A stretch of 64,000 nt of DNA. It comes from a virus. The DNA lies in IMG/VR virus record IMGVR_UViG_3300021579_000007, positions 1 to 64,000 of that record; one strand, 5' to 3'. The notes under the pieces were generated by a model. It did no database searches and had not been told where the DNA came from. It saw only the letters and a program-made list of their open reading frames with translations. The translations under genes were made by a program, and so were the position numbers. How positions within the stretch are numbered: position 1 is the stretch's first letter; the number at the start of each line of letters is the position of its first letter. Shown here piece by piece: positions 42,000-49,975 of this stretch.

Positions 42000-42316
42000 T
42001 AGTGCCTCCGTCCCCGTGGATGTGGCGTGGCTAGTACCCTTTCATCGACCCGGACATTCTTTGACCCGAGGGCATGAGGACTTTCGGCTTGCCCGTCGCC
42101 ACCGGCGGGGGGCTCACCTTTGCTTTGCGGGCCGCGTTCTTCATCGCCGGTTCCGGTGCTGGGCTCATTGCTTTGCCGCTCTTCATGGTTTTCCTCCTGC
42201 TCACCCTCATCCATGCGCTGATGCAGCGCCGGATCGAAGTCGAGCGCGTTGATGTTGGCAAGGGCGCGGCTGGGACTATAGCGCAGCCGCACCGTCATCG
42301 TAGCAAGTTCGGCCAT
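41999..42316 (-). CDS. Acidic low-complexity protein after the capsid gene
   Basis: 105 residues; an ordered N-terminus (MAELATMTVRLRYSPSRALA) then a long Glu/Gly/Pro/Ser-rich region. ATG 42316 is 10 bp after the capsid stop. Possibly a capsid decoration or assembly accessory; the composition is unusual. Confidence 0.5.
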   Translation of the reverse strand: MAELATMTVRLRYSPSRALANINALDFDPALHQRMDEGEQEENHEERQSNEPSTGTGDEERGPQSKGEPPAGGDGQAESPHALGSKNVRVDERVLATPHPRGRRH

Positions 42317-42325
42317 GGCGAACTC

Positions 42326-43462
42326 TTATGAATTCATCCGCACGGCGAGGTTTGAGTTGAGGGTCTTCACTCCCCACAGCGCATCCAAACCGACATAGAC
42401 TTTCGCATTGGTGCCGTCGTACCACATGCGCGAGCGGATACTGAGATTTGTCACTGGATCACTGACCGCGGCGATCTTCGCTCCGAGCTGATTGCCGAGA
42501 TCGGACAGTGGTGCCATCGCCAAGGCGAATGCGCCACGGTGAAAAGCCAGATTTTCTGCCTTGCCGTTGGCTTGCCGCAACGTCACGTTGTCGTTGGCCA
42601 GATGGGCAATATCAAGCGCCGGCGTGATGGCCACGGTAATCAGATTGGAGGCCGCCGTGGCGTCAGCCGTAGCCGCAAACCGCTGGGTCGAGCCGGCAAT
42701 GACAAAGGTGTCACCCTTGGCAATGGTCCCGGCCAGCACGGCGTCAGTGTCCTTGAGGACAACAGTGGTGTCGCCCTTCGCAGCATTGGCGTTCAATTGT
42801 AGTTGCGTAATCGCGGTGATCGCGGTCGTGGCGTGGGTGCGCACGTTCTGGTTGGAGAACGTTTCCATGCCAAACTTGGTGCCGAGCGTGCCACGCTGCT
42901 GCGTGCTCACGCCCACATCACCGGCGCCCTGCCACTGGCTAAATGCCGTCTGCTGCAGATAGACGTTGGTCTGCGCGCCGTTCAACATGAAATGGAGGTC
43001 AGTCTGCGGCACGAAATGATCGAACAAGGCTTGCCATGTGTTGGTGAAGTCCTTAATCGGCGTGGTGCCGTCATTGTCCACAAACCAGGGAACATCTTTG
43101 TAGAGAAGGACCAGAGTCTGGTCGATCGCATCTGCCACAGCATAGGCTGCTGGCACGATGTGTTCTTGGATGATGATCTCTTTGGTGTGGGCCAGCTCTT
43201 TGTCGGTCAGGGAGAAGACCACGCCTTGCCATTGGTTGAGCGTGATCGAGACGGTATCCGGGGCAAGGTCGGTATTGGCGGCAGGCATCGCTGCGGCGGT
43301 GAACGTCATCGGTCGGCGGATCTGAATGACCGAGCCTTTGTCCTGTGGGGTCTCATCATATCCCCGATGTACACGGCCCGCCATGCCGAGCGCCTTCTCC
43401 AGCCAGATCAGCGCTTCCTGTGCGTAGAAAATTGGATCATAGACGCCAAGCGTGTTGGCCAT
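42326..43462 (-). CDS. Major capsid protein (P22 coat-like HK97 fold)
   Basis: 378 residues with GVYDPIFYAQEALIWLEKAL, HRGYDETPQDKGSVIQIRRP and SLTDKELAHTKEIIIQEHIV, typical of P22 gp5-type coat proteins. A beta-rich insertion at about residues 220-300 (TQLQLNANAAKGDTTVVLKD) is followed by the C-terminal SIRSRMWYDGTNAKVYVGLD core. Preceded by the scaffold gene, as expected. ATG 43462 follows GAGGACGAATC. Confidence 0.85.
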   Translation of the reverse strand: MANTLGVYDPIFYAQEALIWLEKALGMAGRVHRGYDETPQDKGSVIQIRRPMTFTAAAMPAANTDLAPDTVSITLNQWQGVVFSLTDKELAHTKEIIIQEHIVPAAYAVADAIDQTLVLLYKDVPWFVDNDGTTPIKDFTNTWQALFDHFVPQTDLHFMLNGAQTNVYLQQTAFSQWQGAGDVGVSTQQRGTLGTKFGMETFSNQNVRTHATTAITAITQLQLNANAAKGDTTVVLKDTDAVLAGTIAKGDTFVIAGSTQRFAATADATAASNLITVAITPALDIAHLANDNVTLRQANGKAENLAFHRGAFALAMAPLSDLGNQLGAKIAAVSDPVTNLSIRSRMWYDGTNAKVYVGLDALWGVKTLNSNLAVRMNS

Positions 43463-43561
43463 GATTCGTCCTCACTATGGGTGTGGTCAAATCCACCTGC
43501 CTCACAGGAGGACGGAGTGAACGGGAATGCGCGCAGCCTCACTGCACGCGGGAAAAGAAAA

Positions 43562-44362
43562 CTACTCTTGCGCAATCTGGAACGAAGCACCGACTTTTTC
43601 GGCCTGCGCTTTCGCGGCCCGGTATTTTGCCGGATCTTTGGCCTCTTCCCGGCTCAGCACAAAGGCCCCGCCATTCAGGCGGGGCCCACTGCCGTTCGCA
43701 CCGCCGCCGGAGCTGGGCTCCAGCATCGTCGGCCGACTTTTGACAATCTCTCCGAGATATTCCTGCATGGTGGCCGGCTGCCCGTCCTTGCCATACTTGA
43801 TCTCGCCGTTGACTTTCCACACCGGATTACCGTGCTCGTCCAGGGTCCAATCTTTTTCAGCGCGTAACTGCAGGAGATCGACAAACTCGGATTTAATCTT
43901 GAGGTCTCCGGCATTGCGGACGAGTTCGGTATTGATGAGGGTGCGAGAGAGTTGACTTTCTAGTACGCCGTTGCGCTGCTTCTCACCGTCGAGTGATTTT
44001 TGTACGGCGGTGAGTTGGTTTTCGTGGTCGCGCTTCATCGCCTCGGTGCGCTTGGCGAACAACTCCTCAAATTTCCCCTCATCCATGAGGCTTTTGTTTT
44101 CCAGCTCTTCGAGTTTCTTCATCGCCTCACGGGCTTTCTCGGGGTCGAGGTCTTTGTAGAGGTCCGCCCGTGCACGCTGCTCGTCTTTGATTTTCTTGTT
44201 CTCTTCCTGCTGTTTGCGCAGGGCCGATTTGAGTCCGCTCACGTCCTCGATGCCCTCAGCATCGAGAAACCACTCCTCGCCCTCTTGGCGGTAATCTTCG
44301 CGCTTGGCTTCCGGGAGCGCGTCATATTCGTTTTTCGTCAGTTTGGCTTTGAGCTTTGGCAT
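43562..44362 (-). CDS. Capsid scaffold protein
   Basis: 266 residues, strongly charged and coiled coil (LRKQQEENKKIKDEQRARAD, then KLEELENKSLMDEGKFEELF), with a compact C-terminal third. Located immediately upstream of the major capsid gene. It should template procapsid assembly and leave before or during packaging. ATG 44362 follows GGAGACAAGGCGGA. Confidence 0.8.
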   Translation of the reverse strand: MPKLKAKLTKNEYDALPEAKREDYRQEGEEWFLDAEGIEDVSGLKSALRKQQEENKKIKDEQRARADLYKDLDPEKAREAMKKLEELENKSLMDEGKFEELFAKRTEAMKRDHENQLTAVQKSLDGEKQRNGVLESQLSRTLINTELVRNAGDLKIKSEFVDLLQLRAEKDWTLDEHGNPVWKVNGEIKYGKDGQPATMQEYLGEIVKSRPTMLEPSSGGGANGSGPRLNGGAFVLSREEAKDPAKYRAAKAQAEKVGASFQIAQE

Positions 44363-44404
44363 TCCGCCTTGTCTCCTGTGCGCAGCGCTCGGCTGAGCAT
44401 AAAT

Positions 44405-44443
44405 AAAAAAAGCCCCGGCCGGGGGTGAACCCGAGCGGGGCTT
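44405..44443 (-). terminator. Rho-independent terminator before the scaffold gene
   Basis: Minus-strand stem AAGCCCCG (from 44443) with CGGGGCTT (to 44410), further inner C/G pairing, and a TTTTTTTATTT tail. It lies 43 bp upstream of the scaffold ATG, so scaffold and capsid probably have their own promoter or depend on antitermination. Confidence 0.75.
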
Positions 44444-44513
44444 AGAAAGGTATCCGCGAACGATTTTTTACTGAGCCGTTATTGTATGGCTTCGAATCGC
44501 GAGATGTCAAGCG

Positions 44514-44807
44514 CTAATTGTCGAGGGAAGGCCGCTTGGCCTCCGTTGTCTTTTTGTATCCGGTAAAAATGGGCGGATCGTATACCTTCAGCGCGACACC
44601 CTGCGGAGCAAAATCTAGCGTGACGCTCCCAGTCCCGCGCCTCCAAATCCCCTCCTGCTTTTCGATCAAGACGGCAATCATGGCCACCACAACCGGGTGC
44701 AGTTGGATCAGTTTGCCGTCGATGGTGAGAGTCAATGGAAAGTCACCTTCTTCCGCATAGTGGCGCAAGATATACGCAAGAAACGGGAAGAGTCCTCGCT
44801 TCCGCAC
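44514..44807 (-). CDS. Hypothetical protein
   Basis: 97 residues (FPFLAYILRHYAEEGDFPLT, then LHPVVVAMIAVLIEKQEGIW). A small alpha/beta domain with a C-terminal beta segment. Upstream of the terminator at 44405. No family recognised. Confidence 0.55.
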   Translation of the reverse strand: MRKRGLFPFLAYILRHYAEEGDFPLTLTIDGKLIQLHPVVVAMIAVLIEKQEGIWRRGTGSVTLDFAPQGVALKVYDPPIFTGYKKTTEAKRPSLDN

Positions 44808-44824
44808 ATTGTGAGCTTCAGTTA

Positions 44825-44968
44825 CTATACGTCAACTGCTCCCAGAATCCAGCTCACGGTAAAATCTTCTGTAAAATCTACGCTTTGCAATGGGATTTCC
44901 ACATAGAATCCCCGCTCATTTTCGGGAAATGTTTCAATATCTTCCAGGAGAAGTTGACGGTCAATCAT
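44825..44968 (-). CDS. 47-residue hypothetical protein
   Basis: ATG 44968 overlaps the upstream stop (ATGA) and follows AAAGGAAAGAGG. The peptide starts MIDRQLLLEDIETFPENERG and ends FTVSWILGAVDV. Coupling and a good ribosome site support it. Confidence 0.55.
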   Translation of the reverse strand: MIDRQLLLEDIETFPENERGFYVEIPLQSVDFTEDFTVSWILGAVDV

Positions 44969-45414
44969 GCCTCTTTCCTTTGCGCGTTGAGCCAGAGGAA
45001 GGTACGGCAGACACGCAGCGGAAAAGTATTGCCGTCAATCAACTGAGAGCACAGTCCACGCTCTGCGTCGTGCCACCAGAGCGTGATGGTATGGCGCTCG
45101 ACGCTCGATTGCGGGGCGATCTCCCATACCTTTTCCATAAGATCGTCGGCCCAGACCCTGTTTATGGAGAACTGTGGACACCCGCCGACTATCCCATTCA
45201 TTGAGCCGAGAGTCTTTGTTGAGTAACAATTCTCATGCTGACACCGCTTGATAAAGGCAGGTCCACCAGCACTGCCGAAGTTCGTTGGCTCCCAGGCATC
45301 GCACGGAATCAGCCCAATGGATGAGGCAATCCAGAGGTCAAGACACGGCCCCGCTTCATGCTCCATCAACTCAGTACTGCAGGTCGGGCAGTGAGGGTCA
45401 GGCGTGGTGTTCAA
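44965..45414 (-). CDS. Cys-rich hypothetical protein
   Basis: 149 residues with CPTCSTELMEHEAGPCLDLW near the N-terminus, CQHENCY in the middle and further single Cys. A zinc-binding N-terminal module is likely. Overlaps both neighbours by 4 nt. Unknown function. Confidence 0.55.
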   Translation of the reverse strand: MNTTPDPHCPTCSTELMEHEAGPCLDLWIASSIGLIPCDAWEPTNFGSAGGPAFIKRCQHENCYSTKTLGSMNGIVGGCPQFSINRVWADDLMEKVWEIAPQSSVERHTITLWWHDAERGLCSQLIDGNTFPLRVCRTFLWLNAQRKEA

Positions 45415-45746
45415 TTCCTTTCCAAAACGGTGATGTTGCGTGTCCCGCTTACTTTTATTCGTCGCTCCACTTTTGCGACGAACGCGGCGAACTCCACCTT
45501 TTCCTCATCAGTCAACACAATCATGATCTGCACATCCTCATTATTGACGGTAATTGCTCTTCCGCTCAATTCGATCATCCCGCGGATAAGGCCTTTCTGC
45601 GGATTCCGAAGGCTATGCGGCATAACCTGATTGTGAAACGCGATTCTCTCAAAAGCGATATCCGTAAGCCGTATTTTATGAAGGTCAGGCAAAGGACGAT
45701 GGACGAAGGGCATGTGTTTGTGTTTATTTTCGTTCATGGAGTACAC
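45411..45746 (-). CDS. Hypothetical protein
   Basis: 111 residues at most (an internal Met at residue 12 is possible). The C-terminal half contains a strand-rich AITVNNEDVQIMIVLTDEEK and ends TVLERN. No family recognised. Confidence 0.5.
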   Translation of the reverse strand: MYSMNENKHKHMPFVHRPLPDLHKIRLTDIAFERIAFHNQVMPHSLRNPQKGLIRGMIELSGRAITVNNEDVQIMIVLTDEEKVEFAAFVAKVERRIKVSGTRNITVLERN

Positions 45747-45786
45747 TCATCCCGTCATGGAATGCTTAGCACGGGGATGATTCTTT

Positions 45787-46053
45787 TTATCGAGAAAATC
45801 CGTGCTCATCCCACGGCTCTTTTCTATGTATACCCTTCGAGAATTCTTCAGTCACATCGCAATCCCGTATGTCTGGCACTGCCCTTCTTTTTATGTCGTA
45901 GCGGACCCATGCCCTGACCCATCGGCCTTTGCCTCTCAATCTGCCAAAACAATAAGAGGCCAGGGCGCCGGATTCATACACAATCCAGACCCGCTGGTTG
46001 TAGTTAAAATGGCGCGTGCCAAAAGGCATCTTGAACGTCTTCTCAAGAACCAT
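45787..46053 (-). CDS. Hypothetical basic protein
   Basis: 88 residues from ATG 46053. The region FGTRHFNYNQRVWIVYESGA then LRGKGRWVRAWVRYDIKRR looks like a small beta-barrel with Arg-rich strands. The long upstream extension of this frame antisense to the neighbour is rejected as non-protein-like. Confidence 0.5.
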   Translation of the reverse strand: MVLEKTFKMPFGTRHFNYNQRVWIVYESGALASYCFGRLRGKGRWVRAWVRYDIKRRAVPDIRDCDVTEEFSKGIHRKEPWDEHGFSR

Positions 46054-46067
46054 AAGACAGCAACCTT

Positions 46068-46292
46068 TTACGGGATGCTCAGCACCAGCGCATCGGTCTT
46101 CGCCCAGGTCAGCACTGCGTTCGCGCGCAGAGAGATTGAGGCATTCTGGATATTCCCGGCAGGATTGACCTGCGCATAGGCCTCGTACACATAGCAATCC
46201 TCGTAATCCGCCCAGACGCCGTTGCCGTCGTAGACGCTTTTTTGTACGGTCGCCTCGTTCAAGGCCCCACAATCAAAGTTCGTTGCTGCCAT
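46068..46292 (-). CDS. Small hypothetical virion-region protein
   Basis: 74 residues from ATG 46292 (AAGGAG upstream). VWADYEDCYVYEAYAQVNPA then ISLRANAVLTWAKTDALVLS has a beta-rich look. Resembles the 67-residue protein at 46723 in style. Unknown function. Confidence 0.5.
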   Translation of the reverse strand: MAATNFDCGALNEATVQKSVYDGNGVWADYEDCYVYEAYAQVNPAGNIQNASISLRANAVLTWAKTDALVLSIP

Positions 46293-46421
46293 CATGATCT
46301 CCTTCGAGCCCGCATAGCGGTCGTGGGCATGACTGGAATCCTTCCAGCAGGTTAGAATTTTTCACAGAGGATTTGCAGAAGGCTTTTATTGTCGCTCATG
46401 ATTTTACCCACGCCCCAGCGG

Positions 46422-46718
46422 TCATGGCCTATACCGACTGCCGGCAAGTTCCAGTCCTGCTATTGGATTGCTGCCGTCATGATCGTCTCGAATCTGCAGG
46501 AACGGACCCAGAGCGCACAAGGCCGTTGCGATTTCTACATTATACTCTGGGTCTGCTGTGCCTAGTATTTCATCGGAAATCTTTTGTAAGATTGCCTCAA
46601 AGCGAGAGCAATCCGCCGTCCACTCGTCGTTCTCTTTGCACAAGGCGATCCAGTTCCCCTTCCCGAGTTCGTATGCCTTTTGTGTTTCGGGATTGACGGC
46701 ATAGAAGATTGTGCCCAT
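46422..46718 (-). CDS. Hypothetical protein
   Basis: 98 residues (MGTIFYAVNPETQKAYELGK, then ALCALGPFLQIRDDHDGSNP). ATG 46718 lies 4 bp downstream of the previous gene. Acidic, mixed alpha/beta. Unknown function; the 129 bp between it and the next gene hold nothing clear. Confidence 0.5.
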   Translation of the reverse strand: MGTIFYAVNPETQKAYELGKGNWIALCKENDEWTADCSRFEAILQKISDEILGTADPEYNVEIATALCALGPFLQIRDDHDGSNPIAGLELAGSRYRP

Positions 46719-46722
46719 TCTT

Positions 46723-46926
46723 TTACCCGATCGCCAACGTTCCTGTATCGTTCACCGTCCAGCCGAAGGGCGCCAGGGAGGTGAGATTGATCTGCCCCTG
46801 TTCCACACTGCCGGCGGCCGTCACCGCAAGCGTGGCATAATACAGGGTTGCATCCACAAAGGCCGAGCCGTTCCAGTGTTGGCCGGTCATTTGGTCGAGC
46901 GCGGTTACGGTCACATTAAGAGTCAT
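46723..46926 (-). CDS. Small beta-rich hypothetical protein
   Basis: 67 residues (VTALDQMTGQHWNGSAFVDA, then GWTVNDTGTLAIG). Short beta-sandwich-like composition, next to the MuF head gene. ATG 46926 follows GGAGATCCCC. Confidence 0.5.
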   Translation of the reverse strand: MTLNVTVTALDQMTGQHWNGSAFVDATLYYATLAVTAAGSVEQGQINLTSLAPFGWTVNDTGTLAIG

Positions 46927-46937
46927 GGGGATCTCCT

Positions 46938-49169
46938 TTACGCTGCTACTCCGTACTGCTGTTTCAGTTCCCGCACCGTTAGCGGATTGCCGCGCTGGCT
47001 TACCAGGTCAGTCAAGTCCGTCAGTTTCCCTTGCGAGTACAAATCATATCTTCCGCGCCCCAACACTTCAAGTTGAAAATCTTTGCCCTGGGTCTTGAAC
47101 CAGTCTTGATAGCTCAGCGAGGCGCTCACCTGCCCATTCATGGAAGCTTGTTGATTCCTTCTTGCCGTCGCGATCCGCTCCTCACTCCAGCCCCGGTCTC
47201 GCAAGTTCTGCTGAAAGAGCCGGTCCAGCGTCTGGCCGTCTGCTTGCTGAAGTGGGCGGCCACTCAATTCCTGCCATGACTTGGTTACTGGCACGGCCTG
47301 ACTGCGACAGTTTGAGACGACAATGCCAGAGGCCACATACGAGCAATCGCCTTGTACTTCAAGGTCGAACACGCGGCCATTGTATGTCTGCACTTCCAGT
47401 GCTACGATACGATCATGCCCAAAGAAAACCTTTCCCATCGGATGCTCATTCTCACTGAACACATCACAAATGGTCATTCTCTCCGTGCTATCGAACGGAA
47501 ACACAACCTGGCGAACGGAACCCTTTCCAGATACGCGAGGTATAACAACATCCCCACCAGATCCAGAAGAGAACAAGCTCTGGTTGACTGCGCTAATGGG
47601 AATAGGGTATTTCCTGCCGGTCAACAGCATTGGTCTTGGGGACTCACGAAAGAAACTCACCCCGCCCTGGCTGCCCATTCTGCCCGCATGATCGCCCATA
47701 ATCCTATGCACATGCCCGGCGTTATTGAGCGCTCTGACGAGACTAAACGACGGCATGGGGTCTATAAAAGGATGAGCCAACGGCATAGAGGTAGCACCAT
47801 CCCTCAGCATGTCCGACAAAAGATTGCGAAAGCCGTAGCGCCCCAATTGCTCCAGCGCCTCAGCCAGCGCGAGCAAATAATGCAAGCGGCCCTGGTCTTC
47901 GATTGTCGGTGGATCACGCAATATCAAATCGATTGCGCTATCCTCGACTTCGCGAGACCAGACCTCCTGATCGCCTTTGAAATCGACGTTGGGGGCCACA
48001 AGCTGAATCGCTCGCTTCAGCGCGATCTCGCCCTTGTCAATGCAGGGTGGACAATTTTCCGATGCCGCGCCGATAGGGGATTGACCACGAGTTACTACGG
48101 GAAACTTTTCCGTATTGCCGAAAAGGTATTCTCCGACTTTCACTGCCCCAGTGAATTTCCAGCCACGACCAGACACCAATACCGGGTGGTCATCAGATGC
48201 CCTGAGAATCCGACCGGATTCCGTGTGGATAATCCGAATGATCCCATCCTTGAAGTTCTGCGATCTGCACGCAGTAACGGCAGCAAATCGCCCGTGGTGC
48301 GTTAAAACCTGCTCACCGACTTTGACCCGCTCAATCGGCACGTCACCTCGGGCGGTGGTAATCAGTGTTCCGCTACAAATGGCGCGCCAGTGAATTCTTC
48401 CAGGGCCGCCGTCCCACGGCAGACTATGCCCGATCGGCTGCCCATCGAGCGTGTAGAGCTTGCGTGACCGCGGGATGCAGTACTCGATCGTTGTCCGCCC
48501 ATCCAACACCGAGAGCCACATCACAGACTTGACCACATCGCTGTTAGCACGGAAGGTTGCGAGGCGCGTTTCTTGCGCAACGGTCGAAATGGAACTGTGA
48601 ATGAGTGCCTCCGCCTGATAGGTCGGCACCTGCATAATCCCGTCCGTAAATCCGTTCTCGCGCGTGCCACGAACCGCACGGGTCAGGTCTGAGAGCGAAT
48701 CCCCACGCAGCATACCCTGACGGATGATCTCCGAGAATCGCTGACTCAGGGCACCAGCCTGTTTCGCCCACCACTCGGCGCTCGGGGCGTTGTCAATCAT
48801 TACGGTGCTGACCAGCGTGCGCAACTGCTGCGGAGACCACGCGACGGAGGCCACGTCAACGTCGATCGCGGTATTGAGCGCCCGCACTGTCCAGGTGGAT
48901 TCGAGGTCTGCGAGGTCCTGCATGTTCGCCTGCTGGCTGTCGCGGATATCCCGATAGGCAAGGCGGATGGTCTCTCTGGCCTGTGAAAGCAAGGCGGTGA
49001 GTCGATCACGCCGAAAAGTCGTCAGGCCGGAGCGTTCCAGGTCGCGCACGAGGTCACGCTCAAGCTGCGTGAGGATGCGAAGCACTTCGTGCCGCTCGCC
49101 GGCGGTCAAGCGTTCCAGGGTGACCGCGCGCGCTAAGGTACTGTCAAGAAGATCAGAATTGACGGTCAT
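46938..49169 (-). CDS. MuF-type minor head protein interrupted by an intein
   Basis: 743-residue precursor. Residues 1-264 and 621-743 are the exteins (387 residues after splicing). They include RDLERSGLTTFRRDRLTALL, WAKQAGALSQRFSEIIRQGM, VPTYQAEALIHSSISTVAQE, SDVVKSVMWLSVLDGRTTIE and RIHWRAI/CRSQAVPV, the MuF/gpF pattern of minor head morphogenesis proteins. The intein (265-620) sits exactly in the conserved HWxxCR motif, so splicing is needed to rebuild it. The protein lies between portal and scaffold genes. Confidence 0.85.
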   Translation of the reverse strand: MTVNSDLLDSTLARAVTLERLTAGERHEVLRILTQLERDLVRDLERSGLTTFRRDRLTALLSQARETIRLAYRDIRDSQQANMQDLADLESTWTVRALNTAIDVDVASVAWSPQQLRTLVSTVMIDNAPSAEWWAKQAGALSQRFSEIIRQGMLRGDSLSDLTRAVRGTRENGFTDGIMQVPTYQAEALIHSSISTVAQETRLATFRANSDVVKSVMWLSVLDGRTTIEYCIPRSRKLYTLDGQPIGHSLPWDGGPGRIHWRAICSGTLITTARGDVPIERVKVGEQVLTHHGRFAAVTACRSQNFKDGIIRIIHTESGRILRASDDHPVLVSGRGWKFTGAVKVGEYLFGNTEKFPVVTRGQSPIGAASENCPPCIDKGEIALKRAIQLVAPNVDFKGDQEVWSREVEDSAIDLILRDPPTIEDQGRLHYLLALAEALEQLGRYGFRNLLSDMLRDGATSMPLAHPFIDPMPSFSLVRALNNAGHVHRIMGDHAGRMGSQGGVSFFRESPRPMLLTGRKYPIPISAVNQSLFSSGSGGDVVIPRVSGKGSVRQVVFPFDSTERMTICDVFSENEHPMGKVFFGHDRIVALEVQTYNGRVFDLEVQGDCSYVASGIVVSNCRSQAVPVTKSWQELSGRPLQQADGQTLDRLFQQNLRDRGWSEERIATARRNQQASMNGQVSASLSYQDWFKTQGKDFQLEVLGRGRYDLYSQGKLTDLTDLVSQRGNPLTVRELKQQYGVAA
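47310..48377 (-). mobile_element. Intein in the MuF head protein (356 residues) with antisense endonuclease
   Basis: The N-terminal splice block begins Cys1 in CSGTLITTARGDVPIERVKV (Hint fold block A), block B is ASDDHPVLV with its conserved His, and the C-terminal block reads VFDLEVQGDCSYVASGIVV then Ser-Asn followed by Cys+1. No LAGLIDADG or HNH motif is visible in the sense frame between the blocks. The opposite strand of this interior encodes a Vsr-like endonuclease in exactly antisense register. Ser before the terminal Asn replaces the more common His. Confidence 0.85.
47415..48305 (+). CDS. Vsr-like (EDxHD) homing endonuclease encoded antisense inside the intein
   Basis: 296 residues from ATG 47415 (a TTG at 47352 would add 21). 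An N-terminal helix-turn-helix-like region (HSLRAIERKHNLANGTLSRY) precedes a HEN-associated motif (WSWGLTKETHPALAAHSARM...NPMHMPG). The nuclease core shows YQIDCAILDF, then LLIAFEIDVGGHK, then RDLALVNAGWTIFRCR, matching the D..I...(D/E)xDG.xH....RD..L...GW.V.R pattern of Vsr/DUF559-type endonucleases. It is related in pattern to the endonuclease at 60865. No strong ribosome site or promoter was seen. Confidence 0.75.
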   Translation: MPKENLSHRMLILTEHITNGHSLRAIERKHNLANGTLSRYARYNNIPTRSRREQALVDCANGNRVFPAGQQHWSWGLTKETHPALAAHSARMIAHNPMHMPGVIERSDETKRRHGVYKRMSQRHRGSTIPQHVRQKIAKAVAPQLLQRLSQREQIMQAALVFDCRWITQYQIDCAILDFARPDLLIAFEIDVGGHKLNRSLQRDLALVNAGWTIFRCRADRGLTTSYYGKLFRIAEKVFSDFHCPSEFPATTRHQYRVVIRCPENPTGFRVDNPNDPILEVLRSARSNGSKSPVVR

Positions 49170-49417
49170 TGTGGTAGTAACTCTAGGTCTCGCTTTTCCT
49201 TCCGGGCCTTTGTCTTAGCTGCATGCCACTTGGTTGTATCTCGGGCTTCTTCTCTTGTTATCTGGACAGTCTTTCGCGGTCGTCCAGGGGATTTTATTGG
49301 TAAATCGCTTAGTACAAGCGAACCATCAAGCAACCATCTTGCTCGCATATTATTCCTTCCTTCGGTGATCGCGCGGGAGAGGGTGCTCGTGAGGAGGGCA
49401 TCATTCACAGAGTTCAT
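49166..49417 (-). CDS. Small basic protein sharing the head protein N-terminal peptide
   Basis: 83 residues. The start NDALLTSTLSRAITEGRNN resembles the start of the MuF head protein (SDLLDSTLARAVTLERLT). The rest is basic with KSPGRPRKTVQITREEARDT, an AT-hook-like GRPRK and a helix. It overlaps the head gene by 4 nt and the upstream gene by 17 nt. Possibly assembled from a duplicated 5' end joined to a DNA-binding segment. Confidence 0.55.
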   Translation of the reverse strand: MNSVNDALLTSTLSRAITEGRNNMRARWLLDGSLVLSDLPIKSPGRPRKTVQITREEARDTTKWHAAKTKARKEKRDLELLPQ

Positions 49418-49772
49418 AGGCTTGCTGTATCACCATGAGCGCACCCTGTTGGGTGAGCGAGGCCATCTCAATACATCCCAATTCCCTGTACAAGGGCAGT
49501 GCCAGAATGAGCGCGTGAGTTGCCTGCGTCAGGGGAGCATCTGTCGGCTCTTCTGTTACGTGTCCAGAAAAAAAATCCGCAAGGGCATGTGCAACCGATA
49601 CGCCAGTATCACACTCCTCATCCAATTGTGTCTTTGCTAACGCGCAGGCACAAAAGACACAATTGGCGCCGTGGGTTTGCCAGTCAGAGGGCAGAGCCCC
49701 TTGGGTAAGAATTTTACCGGCGCGTGTCAACACCGCTTTCGCATCCAAAACAATATCACTTTCCGAAGACAT
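49401..49772 (-). CDS. Hypothetical helical protein
   Basis: 123 residues, with CVFCACALAKTQLDEECDTG in the middle and long helices (ALILALPLYRELGCIEMASL). Four clustered Cys could bind zinc. No family recognised. Confidence 0.5.
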   Translation of the reverse strand: MSSESDIVLDAKAVLTRAGKILTQGALPSDWQTHGANCVFCACALAKTQLDEECDTGVSVAHALADFFSGHVTEEPTDAPLTQATHALILALPLYRELGCIEMASLTQQGALMVIQQAYELCE

Positions 49773-49783
49773 ACGTCCCCCCG

Positions 49784-49975
49784 TTTACTGCCCCAGCGCA
49801 TCATTCACGCTGACCATGCCGGCTCCCAAGTCCCTGCCCAGCATCCACTACGGCTTCCCTCGAGTCAGCATAAAAACGCTCACACTGGCATTTGAGTTGT
49901 CGCGCACGAGGTCACGCGTTCACGCGTGACGGCACGCGCGAGCGTACTATCGAGCAGATGAGAATTGACATTCAT
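49784..49975 (-). pseudogene. Relic of duplicated head-gene ends
   Basis: A 31-codon frame (49880-49975) starts MNVNSHLLDSTLARAVTRER, closely matching the MuF head protein start (MTVNSDLLDSTLARAVTLER), then stops. Its ATG overlaps the upstream stop (ATGA). Further down, a frame ending SVNDALGQ (stop near 49784) recalls the SVNDALL start of the gene at 49166. The DNA GTCGCGCACGAGGTCACG is shared with the head gene, with an internal deletion between matches. It looks like decayed tandem-duplication debris. Confidence 0.6.

Noticed and set aside
45787-46272. Full-length 161-residue version of the 88-residue minus-strand protein
   Set aside because: The extra N-terminal 73 residues overlap the neighbouring gene and are Arg/Cys-rich nonsense-like; the ATG at 46053 gives a normal product.
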